Source of the DNA: Clostridiales bacterium
GTDB taxonomy: Bacteria > Bacillota > Clostridia > Saccharofermentanales > Saccharofermentanaceae
Reading direction: 5' to 3'
NCBI GenBank assembly: GCA_017545245.1
Contig: JAFWPB010000063.1
Location: 87,569-151,568, forward strand
DNA: 64,000 bases
The notes beneath the pieces were generated by a model. The model worked only from the letters and a program-made list of their open reading frames with translations, was not told the origin of the DNA and searched no databases. Within the stretch, counting starts at the first letter, position 1; each line of letters starts with the position of its first letter. The position numbers and the translations under genes are program-made. Positions 51,827-60,311 of this stretch are shown in pieces.

Positions 51827-52921
51827 TTACAATATATGAATTCCAAACATTTCGTGATCAAGCAGATATCCTTTATACTCCAGACCGCTCGAGAAACCGA
51901 CCAGTTTACCGTCTTTACCGATTACCCGGTGGCAAGGAACCAATATTGGAAGCGGATTGTCACGACATGCCGAGCCGACCGCTCTTGACATGTTTCTTGC
52001 GGCGATCTTGTCGTTCCCAGTAAGGGACAAAGCGATATCTTCGTAACTTCTCGTGACGCCATACGGAATCTTTTTGATTTCGTCCCATACTTTCTTTTGA
52101 AAAGGACTGCCGTATGGTGGGAAGGTGTGTATATTAAATGTCGTTCTTCTTTTACTGAAGTATTCCGACAATTCCTGCATACACTTTTTGACTTCGTCCG
52201 GGAAATCCACATCGAAGATATCCTGATATTCCGGCGCGCCAAGCGGTTTCAGAACACCGTAGCTGTCTGCGATGCCCGTTCTTATCGCAACATTTCTATC
52301 CAGATCGTCATCGATCTTGCTTTCGTAAGCATAGAACTTCGTAGACTCGACAGTCTGGTTATCTCCTCTTACAGCAATGACTCCACGCGGATACGGAACA
52401 AAGCCGACAGAATAGTCCGGATAGTCAGAATCGAGTAAAGAAAAGAGCGCAGCATCGATAAAGACATCATTAACAAACAGCGCCTCTTCCAAGATCGCTT
52501 CCTGCTTCATGGAACTCATCTCCACGATCTGCGCCATGATCTCGTCATTGACAGGAACCATCACGCTGACACGGTGAAGATGCAAATGGAAAAATGCATA
52601 ACGCAGCAAGTGGTCCCACGCCGCGTGATAATACGAAAGCGCCGTTTCTTCAGTATCTTCGAGGAAAGACAGTTCCGGAGCTCTGTACATGATTGCATTG
52701 GCATTTCTGTTTTTCTTTGACATCTGCTCCAGACCCAGAACACCCAGGATCTGCTCCCCCGCCGTTGCTTTTACCGAAGCAACAAAGAAACACTTATCCG
52801 CATGATTCAGGAGCGCGCGGATGAAAGAAGGCACATCATCGGTAACACCACTCAAAAGAGAGGTTTCCCTGATACGGTCTGCATCCATGACCCGAATGGG
52901 CGACAAGGCAATATCCAGCAT
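51827..52921 (-). CDS. GNAT acetyltransferase-like domain fused to O6-alkylguanine-DNA alkyltransferase
   Basis: A 364-residue fusion. The C-terminal part (about 255-364) is a complete alkyltransferase: acceptor Cys330 in PCHRVIG, DNA-binding helix with RAVGSACRDNPLPI and the usual SPFQKKVWDEIKKIPYG start. It repairs O6-alkylguanine in DNA by suicidal transfer. Residues 1-180 resemble a RimJ/RimL-type GNAT fold (HLHRVSVMVP near 110), though the acetyl-CoA loop is weak. A region of about 60 residues links the halves. Known Ada fusions use other N-terminal domains. It lies 13 bases from the lipoprotein gene. Confidence 0.85.
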   Translation of the reverse strand: MLDIALSPIRVMDADRIRETSLLSGVTDDVPSFIRALLNHADKCFFVASVKATAGEQILGVLGLEQMSKKNRNANAIMYRAPELSFLEDTEETALSYYHAAWDHLLRYAFFHLHLHRVSVMVPVNDEIMAQIVEMSSMKQEAILEEALFVNDVFIDAALFSLLDSDYPDYSVGFVPYPRGVIAVRGDNQTVESTKFYAYESKIDDDLDRNVAIRTGIADSYGVLKPLGAPEYQDIFDVDFPDEVKKCMQELSEYFSKRRTTFNIHTFPPYGSPFQKKVWDEIKKIPYGVTRSYEDIALSLTGNDKIAARNMSRAVGSACRDNPLPILVPCHRVIGKDGKLVGFSSGLEYKGYLLDHEMFGIHIL

Positions 52922-52933
52922 ATTCGCTCCTTC

Positions 52934-54358
52934 CTACGTAGTCTGCGTCTCCTCTTGCTCTTCTTTCTTCTCAACAATAAGTGTGTCCAGGTGGGTGGCA
53001 ATATAAAACAAATCATCCGAATACTTCGTACTTGATGTAATGGACGGGATAAACACTGCTTCCGAAACCAGATTCTGGAACTGGGAAAGATACACCCCGT
53101 ATTTCTGCGTGGAAACGATCGTTTTCCATACATACGAAGAAGAAATGCACGGCAGGAATCCTTCTCTTTTGATCTGTCTGGAAGTAAGAAGCAGTGCGTC
53201 TTCATCCAAAGCCATGAAAGTAGCAAACTTGGAAGCTTCCGAAGGATGCTGGCTTGTCGAAGAAACACACAGTGGATAGACCGAAAGCATTGCCGGTGAA
53301 TACTTCTCTTCTTCCATCGATGGGATCTGCATGATGCTCAGTGTATTTGGCATATATACGTCATATCTGGAGATCTCATCGGTTGAACCCGTCCAGATTC
53401 CGACTTTTCGGGAAAGAAGCGGCGAAAGACCCTGGAACATCTGCTGGACCTGCTCCTGATCGAGGCTCTCATACGTATAGCCACTCGAAACCAGACCTTT
53501 TAGATAAGAAAGAGAATCCTTGAAAGCCTTTCTGTCACGCACAACAGCAATGGAAGCAGACAGATACTGCGAGCCGTAAAACGTGATCGGCAGATACGGG
53601 ATCAATGTCTGCGCCTGATACAGCGGGATGATCTGCTGTTCTTCCGAATTCACGGAAGCCAGTTTTGCGAGAAGCTTTTTGAAAGAATCCTGGTCCTGCT
53701 TAAACGAGAGTTCTGTGATCTCAGCCTTGTTGAGCACTTCCATATCACAGAAAAGAACATGTGCGGCCGCCTGATACGGGATGCCGTAGTGATCATTCTC
53801 GATATAGAACTGGCGGAGCATCTCCGGATAGACGATATTCGGGGCCAGGAGCTTTTCGGAAGAAATATAGCGGTCCAGCGGACTTGCGTAACCAGCCTCC
53901 ATAACGGCATCAAAGCTGTCTGTCAGGAAGATATCCGGCATGTTTCCATCGGCCTGCCAACGCGAAAGCGTGTCCGCATTACATCCGGTCTCGGAAGTCG
54001 TATATACATTCAATGCAAAAGGAAGATCGATGCTGTCGAGATAATCGAACGTGATATTCTCCCCGTTGATACCCTCAGGAAGGTTGCCCTGCGTCTTCAA
54101 AACATAAAGTTTGGCCAGATACACGCAGGCTTCGTAAGAAAGCGGAGATGCGACGGTCAAAGTATAAGTCGTGGAATCACCTTCGGACGGAACGACAGTA
54201 GTTTCTGTGGTTTCTGTCGCGCTTACTTCTACGGATGGAAAAGAACTCTTGACTTTGCGGCAGCCTGCTACCGGGAGCAGGAAAGATACGGCCAGTAACA
54301 CAAAAAGCATGCGAAATCCTGTTGATTTTGTCATTGTCTTCTGGGATCGGCTTCTCAT
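52934..54358 (-). CDS. extracellular solute-binding lipoprotein
   Basis: A 474-residue lipoprotein. A hydrophobic segment ends at lipobox VAGC (about Cys33), followed by a Ser/Thr-rich spacer. The body resembles family 1 solute-binding proteins (MPDIFLTDSFDAVMEAG near 140, YGIPYQAAAHVLFCD near 200). No permease gene adjoins it. It is the first gene of an operon with the GNAT-MGMT fusion and flavin reductase, an odd combination. The start is ATG 54358 after GAGGAG (short spacing); ATG 54334 is an alternative. Confidence 0.82.
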   Translation of the reverse strand: MRSRSQKTMTKSTGFRMLFVLLAVSFLLPVAGCRKVKSSFPSVEVSATETTETTVVPSEGDSTTYTLTVASPLSYEACVYLAKLYVLKTQGNLPEGINGENITFDYLDSIDLPFALNVYTTSETGCNADTLSRWQADGNMPDIFLTDSFDAVMEAGYASPLDRYISSEKLLAPNIVYPEMLRQFYIENDHYGIPYQAAAHVLFCDMEVLNKAEITELSFKQDQDSFKKLLAKLASVNSEEQQIIPLYQAQTLIPYLPITFYGSQYLSASIAVVRDRKAFKDSLSYLKGLVSSGYTYESLDQEQVQQMFQGLSPLLSRKVGIWTGSTDEISRYDVYMPNTLSIMQIPSMEEEKYSPAMLSVYPLCVSSTSQHPSEASKFATFMALDEDALLLTSRQIKREGFLPCISSSYVWKTIVSTQKYGVYLSQFQNLVSEAVFIPSITSSTKYSDDLFYIATHLDTLIVEKKEEQEETQTT

Positions 54359-54394
54359 TCTCCTCGTTAACGCTCCTGATCAAACTATATGAAT

Positions 54395-54400
54395 ATTATA
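54395..54400 (-). promoter_or_regulatory. -10 element candidate for the lipoprotein operon
   Basis: TATAAT on the minus strand, 36 bases before the ATG at 54358, immediately after the tRNA-Thr terminator. No clear -35. Confidence 0.4.
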
Positions 54401-54413
54401 CATGAAAAAGAAT

Positions 54414-54449
54414 AAAAAAAGACACGGTCCGAAGATTTCGTTCCGTGTC
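54414..54449 (-). terminator. terminator of tRNA-Thr
   Basis: GACACGG and CCGTGTC pair on the minus strand, followed by TTTTTTT, directly after the tRNA CCA. Confidence 0.9.
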
Positions 54450-54450
54450 C

Positions 54451-54525
54451 TGGAGCCAATGGTGGGAATCGAACCCACGGCCTATTCATTACGAGTGAAT
54501 TGCTCTACCCCTGAGCCACATTGGC
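54451..54525 (-). tRNA. tRNA-Thr (anticodon CGT)
   Basis: A 75-base tRNA with encoded CCA. GCCAATG pairs with CATTGGC; the anticodon stem ATTCA/TGAAT holds loop CTCGTAA, anticodon CGT for ACG. Discriminator T is acceptable for threonine. Confidence 0.95.
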
Positions 54526-54544
54526 ATTGCTCTAAAGCAAAACA

Positions 54545-54573
54545 AATATACCGATTTATTACTAATATGTCAA
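54545..54573 (-). promoter_or_regulatory. tRNA-Thr promoter
   Basis: Perfect TTGACA (54573-54568), 17-base spacer and TATATT (54550-54545) on the minus strand, 20 bases from the tRNA 5' end. Confidence 0.85.
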
Positions 54574-54583
54574 GCGGATTTCA

Positions 54584-54612
54584 TTGACTCTTTGATGTAT
54601 CCATGATAACGT
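54584..54612 (+). promoter_or_regulatory. promoter candidate of the nitrogenase-like operon
   Basis: TTGACT (54584-54589), 17 bases and a TG-extended TAACGT (54607-54612). The -10 is weak. A start near 54620 would place the first leader hairpin at the 5' end. It is divergent from the tRNA-Thr promoter. Confidence 0.4.
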
Positions 54613-54619
54613 ATCAACA

Positions 54620-54720
54620 GAAATGTCGCCTGACATGAAGTTTTACTGAGTGAAAGATCTGACAACCATATCGCTTTTGTCTGTTATGTGTTGCCATGTC
54701 TTGAGGACGTGGTTTTTATT
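54620..54720 (+). promoter_or_regulatory. structured leader with intrinsic terminator (candidate riboswitch or attenuator)
   Basis: Three hairpins can be drawn before the TM1266-type gene: ATGTC/GACAT (54623-54636, loop GCCT), GACAA/TTGTC (54662-54682), and CCATGTC/GACGTGG (54695-54713) followed by TTTTT, an intrinsic terminator shape. CAACCATA (54665-54672) can also pair with TATGTGTTG (54686-54694), whose end abuts the terminator stem, so mutually exclusive folds are possible. I match it to no riboswitch class I know. Confidence 0.55.
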
Positions 54721-54739
54721 TGCGTCCGGAAAGGAAGAT

Positions 54740-55006
54740 ATGGATACAAGAGTCGCTGTGATCAGCATTATCGTTGAAAAGAAAGATTCCGTTGAAAAAC
54801 TGAATTCCCTTCTCCATGAATACGGCCAGTACATTATCGGCAGAATGGGTATCCCCTATCGTGAAAAGAACATCAGCATCATCAGCATCGCGATCGACGC
54901 ACCGCAGGACGACATCAACACGCTCTCCGGTCGTATCGGACGTCTTGAAGGCGTGACCAGCAAGACCGCTTATTCCAACGTGGTATCTTCCCATGATGAC
55001 AACTAA
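54740..55006 (+). CDS. TM1266-type small regulator (ACT/NikR-like fold)
   Basis: An 88-residue protein matching the small TM1266 family annotated as iron-only hydrogenase system regulators, whose fold resembles the NikR ligand domain. Characteristic stretch: LHEYGQYIIGRMGIPYR then NISIISIAIDAPQDDI. There is no DNA-binding domain. Start ATG 54740 follows GGAAAGGAAG. It overlaps the permease gene by 14 bases. The ABC ATPase two genes on ends with a homologous domain. No hydrogenase gene is in the window, so a role as sensor or partner for the transporter or reductase is an inference. Confidence 0.82.
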   Translation: MDTRVAVISIIVEKKDSVEKLNSLLHEYGQYIIGRMGIPYREKNISIISIAIDAPQDDINTLSGRIGRLEGVTSKTAYSNVVSSHDDN

Positions 55007-56012
55007 GAACGGATCCTGGAAAACCAGATATATCCTGTTTCTTCTGCTGCTTCCGGTAGTGGCTTTGATTCTGTCGCTCTGTATCGGAAGATATGTCGTA
55101 TCCGTCTCGGATGTTTTCGGTTCGATCCTTTCCCGCTTTGATGAAAGCATCGACGTCCCGAAACTCGCCTACATCACGGTCTGGAACGTACGCCTCCCGA
55201 GAATCCTTCTGGCATTCCTTGTCGGAAGCGCTCTGTCTTGCTCCGGACTTATGTTCCAGAGCCTTTTTCAGAACCCGCTCGCTACACCTGACACGCTTGG
55301 TGTCGCAGGAGGAAGCAGTTTCGGTGCCGTGCTCGCCCTTCTTCTGGGATTCACGCTGATTCCGCTGCAGCTTCTTTCCTTCGGATTCGGCTGCCTTGCA
55401 GTGTTTCTGACAATCATGGCGGCAAAGGGCAAAGAAAGCTCCATGAGTACCATCGTACTATCGGGTATCATCATGGGCTCGCTTTTCTCCGCGCTGGTTT
55501 CCCTGGTCAAGTTCACCGCTGATCAGGAACAACAGCTCCCTTCCATCACCTACTGGCTGATGGGAAGCCTGCAGAGCGCGACCTATTCCTCCCTTCTGAT
55601 CGGTTTCATCCCGATCTCGATCAGTATCCTCGTGCTTTTCCTTCTGAGATGGCGCCTGAACCTTCTTCTTCTGTCCGAAGAAGAGTCCTGCTCATCCGGT
55701 GTGAATATGAAGCGGCTCCGCAAGATCGCCATCCTGTGCGCGACCGTTGCTACTGCTTCCTCGATTTCCATGTGCGGCCAGGTCGGCTGGGTCGGCTTGA
55801 TCGTTCCGCACATGTGCCGCATGATGTTCGGTAACGATCACCGTCACCTCATCCCGGCATGCATCTCCTTCGGCGGCACCTTCCTGATCCTCGTCGACAC
55901 GCTGGCCCGCTCCATGAGCGCCGCGGAACTCCCGATCTCGATCCTGACCGCCATGATCGGCGCACCTTTCTTTATCTTCCTGATGCGTAAGAAAGGAGGC
56001 TGGAGTCTATGA
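54993..56012 (+). CDS. FecCD/BtuC-family ABC importer permease
   Basis: A 339-residue permease with about ten helices, of the type II importers for siderophores, heme and cobalamin. Diagnostic stretches are VWNVRLPRILLAFLVGSALSCSG, GLMFQSLFQNPLATPDTLGVAGG (each a family signature) and the ATPase-coupling region GWVGLIVPHMCRMMFGNDHR. It is flanked by the TM1266 gene (14-base overlap) and its ATPase (4-base overlap). The transported ligand is probably a metal chelate or tetrapyrrole. Confidence 0.93.
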   Translation: MMTTKNGSWKTRYILFLLLLPVVALILSLCIGRYVVSVSDVFGSILSRFDESIDVPKLAYITVWNVRLPRILLAFLVGSALSCSGLMFQSLFQNPLATPDTLGVAGGSSFGAVLALLLGFTLIPLQLLSFGFGCLAVFLTIMAAKGKESSMSTIVLSGIIMGSLFSALVSLVKFTADQEQQLPSITYWLMGSLQSATYSSLLIGFIPISISILVLFLLRWRLNLLLLSEEESCSSGVNMKRLRKIAILCATVATASSISMCGQVGWVGLIVPHMCRMMFGNDHRHLIPACISFGGTFLILVDTLARSMSAAELPISILTAMIGAPFFIFLMRKKGGWSL

Positions 56013-57076
56013 AACTGGAAATCAGAGATGCTTCTTTTGCTTATAAGTCTGGAAAAGAACTGTACAAGAACGTGAATTTCTCTATAGAGAGTGGCGAGAT
56101 GATCAGTATCCTCGGCCCAAACGGCGCAGGAAAGACGACACTTCTTCGTGCGGCGATGGGTCTTCTGAATTGGAAATCCGGCGGTAGTTATCTCGACGGA
56201 GAAAATGTCGCTGACATGCTGCCTGCCAAGCTCTGGTCCAAGATCGCCTATGTTCCGCAGAACCATGGCAGAGCCGGAAGTTATACAGTACTTCAGTCCG
56301 TACTTTTCGGCATGACGAATCAGATCGGCATGTTCTCGGTGCCGAAAGAAAAAGAGATCCGTCTTGCGGAAGAAACACTGGAGAAACTCAATATTCAGCA
56401 CTTGAAAGACAGGAAATGCAACGAGATCAGCGGCGGCGAACTGCAGATGGTCATGATCGCAAGAGCTCTTGCTTCCCATGCAGGCATCCTTGTTCTGGAT
56501 GAACCGGAGTCCAATCTGGATTTCAAAAACCAGATGATCGTTCTGGATACACTCAGTAAACTCAGTTCCGAAGGCGTGGGCGTCCTCTTTAACACCCATT
56601 ATCCGGAGCATGCGCTTAGAAGATCCACGAAAGCGATCCTGATCGACCATGAAACCGTAAAATTCGGACCGACCACCGAGATCATCAACGAAAAGAATAT
56701 TGAAAGTGCTTTTGGCGTAAAAGCATATATAGGACAATTCGAGACCGAACACAATATGATCGCCAACGTCATCCCGGTCGGCCTGACCTCGAAGGATGCC
56801 ACTAAATCCGAAGAGGCCGAGGACACCGATGTCCTGGCTACCCTTTCGATCATATGTGGTCAATTCGAAGAATCCGAACGGATCAACGCGATCCTTCATG
56901 AGTTTAACGACATCCTGTTCGGACGGATGGGTATGCCGCACAGGAAAAGAAATCTGTATCTGATCAGCGTCAATCTGGACGGAAGCAGAAAAAGAATCGA
57001 AGAACTGGCACATCAGCTGTCATTGATACCGCAGGTTAGCTGCAAGGTAACGTACGCAAAGGAGGAAATCTTATGA
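56009..57076 (+). CDS. ABC transporter ATPase with fused C-terminal TM1266-like domain
   Basis: A 355-residue protein. Residues 1-255 are a FepC/BtuD-type ATPase: Walker A GPNGAGKT (36-43), signature [14 protein letters not shown], Walker [13 protein letters not shown] and switch His in NTHYPEHAL. Residues about 272-355 repeat the pattern of the stand-alone 88-residue protein at 54740: [20 protein letters not shown] then [11 protein letters not shown] charged linker with EEAEDTDV joins them. The extra domain could sense cargo or metal and gate the ATPase. I know of no described transporter with this tail. It overlaps both neighbours by four bases. Confidence 0.88.
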   Translation: MKLEIRDASFAYKSGKELYKNVNFSIESGEMISILGPNGAGKTTLLRAAMGLLNWKSGGSYLDGENVADMLPAKLWSKIAYVPQNHGRAGSYTVLQSVLFGMTNQIGMFSVPKEKEIRLAEETLEKLNIQHLKDRKCNEISGGELQMVMIARALASHAGILVLDEPESNLDFKNQMIVLDTLSKLSSEGVGVLFNTHYPEHALRRSTKAILIDHETVKFGPTTEIINEKNIESAFGVKAYIGQFETEHNMIANVIPVGLTSKDATKSEEAEDTDVLATLSIICGQFEESERINAILHEFNDILFGRMGMPHRKRNLYLISVNLDGSRKRIEELAHQLSLIPQVSCKVTYAKEEIL

Positions 57077-57828
57077 TCAAAATAGCCATTTACGGAAAAG
57101 GCGGAATCGGAAAATCGACCACCGTTTCGAATCTTTCGGCCGCACTCGCCGATCAGGGGCTTCGCGTCATGCAAATCGGATGCGACCCGAAAGCCGACTC
57201 GACCCTCTCTCTTCACGGGCAGAAGCATGTCGACACAGTCCTGGATCTTGTCCGTCAGAAAGGAAAAGCACTTACCTTGGACGATATGGTGAAGATCGGT
57301 TATAAGGGCGTGATCTGTGTCGAAGCAGGCGGTCCGACTCCTGGCCTTGGCTGTGCGGGTCGTGGCATCATTGCGGCGCTGGATAAACTGAAAGAAAAAG
57401 GCGCGTATGACGTATATAAGCCGGATGTCGTACTGTACGATGTTCTGGGTGACGTTGTCTGCGGAGGCTTTTCCATGCCGATGCGTGGCGGCTATGCAGA
57501 TAAAATCTTTGTTATCACATCCGGTGAGAATATGGCCATTCATGCTGCAGCCAATATCGCTGTCGCACTGGAGAACTTCCAGGGCCGCGGATATGCAACT
57601 CTCGGCGGCGTGATCCTCAACAGAAGAAACGTAAAAGACGAAGAAAAGAAAGTCCAGGAGCTCTGTGAAGATATCCATTCCCAAATCGTCGGCACCCTCT
57701 CCCGTTCCGAACTGGTCACCGATGCTGAAGACCTTGGTAAAACCGTCATCGAAGCTTTCCCGGAAAGCGAAATGGCACAGGAATACAGAAATCTTGCTTC
57801 TGCTCTACTCAAGTGCTGCGAGGAATAA
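57073..57828 (+). CDS. NifH-like ATP-dependent reductase (nitrogenase iron-protein homologue)
   Basis: A 251-residue homodimeric [4Fe-4S] ATPase homologue. The P-loop is GKGGIGKST (8-16), the cluster cysteines are Cys94 (GLGCAGRG) and Cys130 ([10 protein letters not shown]), and Arg97 matches the ADP-ribosylation arginine of NifH. It is shorter than NifH of diazotrophs (about 290), lacking the C-terminal extension, as in other nitrogenase-like systems (BchL, CfbC). It should donate electrons with ATP hydrolysis to the component-1-like pair encoded next. It overlaps the ABC ATPase gene by four bases. Confidence 0.93.
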   Translation: MIKIAIYGKGGIGKSTTVSNLSAALADQGLRVMQIGCDPKADSTLSLHGQKHVDTVLDLVRQKGKALTLDDMVKIGYKGVICVEAGGPTPGLGCAGRGIIAALDKLKEKGAYDVYKPDVVLYDVLGDVVCGGFSMPMRGGYADKIFVITSGENMAIHAAANIAVALENFQGRGYATLGGVILNRRNVKDEEKKVQELCEDIHSQIVGTLSRSELVTDAEDLGKTVIEAFPESEMAQEYRNLASALLKCCEE

Positions 57829-57829
57829 C

Positions 57830-59155
57830 ATGCTTAGAAAAGTAAACGGTCACGAAGTAAATATCGAACCCATTAAGATCAAAGACTGCGACTTCCCAAG
57901 TCCTTTTGCCGCAGGACTCGAGTTCTCCTCCCCTGCCAGAGGAACCTGGAATATCGCCCATCAGGGCATGCTGGTCCCGGAAGCACACGAGATTTTCGTC
58001 TGCGCAGCAAGCTGCCTTCGCGGCGTCGTACTTACAGCTTACGAGATGAAAGCCGAGCGTCGCTTCTCTACTGTTGCTGTCGAAGAACAGAACTTGATCG
58101 AAGGCAATATGGAAGATCTCATTATTGACGGTGTTTCCGACATTATCGACCAGCTTCCCGAAAAGCCCCCGTGCGTTCTTGTCTACACAAGCTGTGTACA
58201 CCATTTCTGCGGCTGCGACCTGGATATGGTCTATCGGGAGCTCCGAGACAGATATCCGGACATTGATTTCACCGACTGCTACATGAACCCAATCATGAGA
58301 AAGAGCGGCCGTACACCAGACCAGATCATGCGAAGCCGCTTTTACAGTCTCCTGAAACCAAGAGACATCGTCCCGGGCACCGTCGCTTTTCTCGGTAACG
58401 ATTTTGCCATGGACAAAAACAGCACCCTTTATAAGCTGCTCAATGAAGCGGGTATCAAGATCCACGAACTCGCCAGCTGCACGACTTACGACGAATACCA
58501 GGAGATGGCCGAAGCCGAATACTATATCGTCGATTATCCTTCTGCCAAGGTCGGCGGCGAGGATCTGGAAGAGCGTCTTGGCGGAAAACTCCTCTATCTT
58601 CCGTTCACTTTCTCCTACGACGAAATACGGAAAAACGTAGAAACCCTTGCCGAGCATCTTCCTATCACACTCCCGGACTTTGCTTCCGAAGAGCAAGCCT
58701 GTGAGAAAGCACTGGAAGAAGTCAAAGACGTGATCGGCAACACACCAATCGCTATCGACTATACGGCATTCTCCAGACCACTGAGCCTGGCACGTCTTCT
58801 CCTGACACACGGCTTCAATGTAAAGAGCGTATACGCAGATGCATTTACAGGTGAAGAAAAGGAAGACTTTGACTATCTCTGTGAGAATTATCCGGATCTG
58901 GAAATCTGGCCGACCCTGGATGCGCAGATGCGCTTTGCTTCCGACAGAAAACAAACGGATCTTCTCTGTATCGGGCAGAAAGCGGCGCACTTTAATTCGG
59001 CTCCGCATTTCGTCAATCTCGTTGAGAATGCCGGATTCTACGGATATCAGGCGATTACGGATCTTTGCCGTCTCATGATCGATGCCTGCCAAAACGAAAA
59101 AGATATCCGCACATCGATCCAGAAGAAAGCATGGGGGTGCGAAAGCTGCATATGA
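57830..59155 (+). CDS. nitrogenase component-1-like subunit (NifD/NifE-type fold)
   Basis: A 441-residue member of the oxidoreductase/nitrogenase component 1 family. Candidate cluster cysteines are Cys58 and Cys62 (FVCAASCLRG) and Cys122, Cys127, Cys129 (YTSCVHHFCGCD). The C-terminal segment ENAGFYGYQAI aligns with the NifD region GPYHGYDG, but the preceding NifD FeMo-cofactor histidine appears to be replaced, so no FeMo-co type site is expected. ATG 57830 follows GAGGA and the nifH-like stop by one base. With the next gene it should form a heterotetramer reduced by the NifH-like protein. The substrate is unknown. Confidence 0.85.
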   Translation: MLRKVNGHEVNIEPIKIKDCDFPSPFAAGLEFSSPARGTWNIAHQGMLVPEAHEIFVCAASCLRGVVLTAYEMKAERRFSTVAVEEQNLIEGNMEDLIIDGVSDIIDQLPEKPPCVLVYTSCVHHFCGCDLDMVYRELRDRYPDIDFTDCYMNPIMRKSGRTPDQIMRSRFYSLLKPRDIVPGTVAFLGNDFAMDKNSTLYKLLNEAGIKIHELASCTTYDEYQEMAEAEYYIVDYPSAKVGGEDLEERLGGKLLYLPFTFSYDEIRKNVETLAEHLPITLPDFASEEQACEKALEEVKDVIGNTPIAIDYTAFSRPLSLARLLLTHGFNVKSVYADAFTGEEKEDFDYLCENYPDLEIWPTLDAQMRFASDRKQTDLLCIGQKAAHFNSAPHFVNLVENAGFYGYQAITDLCRLMIDACQNEKDIRTSIQKKAWGCESCI

Positions 59156-60294
59156 AACAAACCAGTCGAATCCTATCTACATACAGCGCCGATGCTTTTG
59201 GCGTGGCCTCTTCCCTCTTTGAACTGGGAGGAATGGTCATTATCCACGACGCATCAGGATGCAACTCCACCTATACGACCCATGACGAGCCGAGATGGTT
59301 CGATATGGACAGCATGCTCTTTGTTTCGGCGATTTCCGAACTTGAAGCGATCATGGGCGATGACCAGAAACTGATCTCCGATATCGTCAAAGAAGCCAAC
59401 CGTTTCCATCCGCGATTCATCGCCATCGCCGCAACACCGATCCCGGCCATGACCGGCTTTGATGCGGAAAGCGTAGCCATGCAGATCGAAAATGAGACCG
59501 GCATCCCTTCCTTCGGTTTTAACACCACCGGCATGAAGACTTACGTATCCGGTGCATCCCAGGCTTTCCTCAAACTCGCAGAGCGCTTCGCCAGAAAAGA
59601 AGTATCCAAAGCCAACAACCATGTCATGAATATCCTTGGTCTGACCCCGCTTGATTTCTCTACGAACGGCCAGTGCGAAAGCTTATGCAAACTGTTCACC
59701 GAGCATGGCTGGACCGTAAATGCCACGCTTGCCATGAATACAAACTGGGAAGCCATCGAAAACATGGGCACGGCAGATGTCAATCTCGTTGTTTCCGCAA
59801 CAGGACGCGAAGCCGCGGAGTACCTAAAAGAAACCTTCGGCACGCCATTTGTGGAATGCGTCCCGTATGGAAAGGCCCTGACCGAAAAACTTCTGGACGT
59901 GATGGAACAGCTCTCCCAGGGAAAAGACGCCAGCATCGATTTTGCCTTTGAAAACGATACAAACGCACACGACTTTATTATCGGCGAAGAGATCGCTTCT
60001 CTTTCCTTGGCAAAAGCACTTGAACTTGAACATAACAGGCACTTTAAAGTGCTCTGCCCGACGAACGAAGGCTCCCTTCTTCGTCCTATCGACCGTTATA
60101 CACCTTATGAAGAAGACATCGTCGATGCTCTTGAAGGTGCGGAAACGGTCATCTCTGATCCTATTTACCGGAACATCCTGACCGATCAGATTCGCTTCAT
60201 TCCGCTTGCGCATGAAGCTTTCTCGGGAAGGATCTACCGAAAAGATATTCCAAACTTGATCGGCGATATTTCCTATATCTCCGAAAAACTTTAA
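59152..60294 (+). CDS. nitrogenase component-1-like subunit (second, NifK/NifN-type)
   Basis: A 380-residue partner. The N-terminal IIHDASGCNSTYTTHDEPRW (residues 30-49) corresponds to the NifK segment around its P-cluster cysteine; Cys37 is the only clear cluster ligand. The second position, normally a cysteine, reads AATPIPAMTGFDAE here and has none, so the two subunits would have to share an asymmetric cluster, as in dark-operative protochlorophyllide reductase-like enzymes. ATG 59152 overlaps the previous stop (ATGA); an ATG seven codons earlier is possible. Confidence 0.82.
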   Translation: MKQTSRILSTYSADAFGVASSLFELGGMVIIHDASGCNSTYTTHDEPRWFDMDSMLFVSAISELEAIMGDDQKLISDIVKEANRFHPRFIAIAATPIPAMTGFDAESVAMQIENETGIPSFGFNTTGMKTYVSGASQAFLKLAERFARKEVSKANNHVMNILGLTPLDFSTNGQCESLCKLFTEHGWTVNATLAMNTNWEAIENMGTADVNLVVSATGREAAEYLKETFGTPFVECVPYGKALTEKLLDVMEQLSQGKDASIDFAFENDTNAHDFIIGEEIASLSLAKALELEHNRHFKVLCPTNEGSLLRPIDRYTPYEEDIVDALEGAETVISDPIYRNILTDQIRFIPLAHEAFSGRIYRKDIPNLIGDISYISEKL

Positions 60295-60311
60295 GAAAAG
60301 AAGGTAAAGAA

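Noticed and set aside
54650..54740. A longer TM1266-type protein starting at 54650
   Set aside because: That stretch includes the terminator hairpin and T run of the leader and lacks a ribosome site. ATG 54740 has one and matches the family length.
57665..57830. An extended start for the first component-1-like subunit
   Set aside because: The extra 55 codons lie inside the nifH-like gene in another frame. The ATG at 57830 has GAGGA and is one base past the stop.
57073..60294. A nitrogen-fixation (nifHDK) cluster
   Set aside because: The NifH-like protein is short, the second component-1 subunit lacks a P-cluster cysteine and the FeMo-co histidine seems absent. No nifB, nifEN or nif regulators are nearby.
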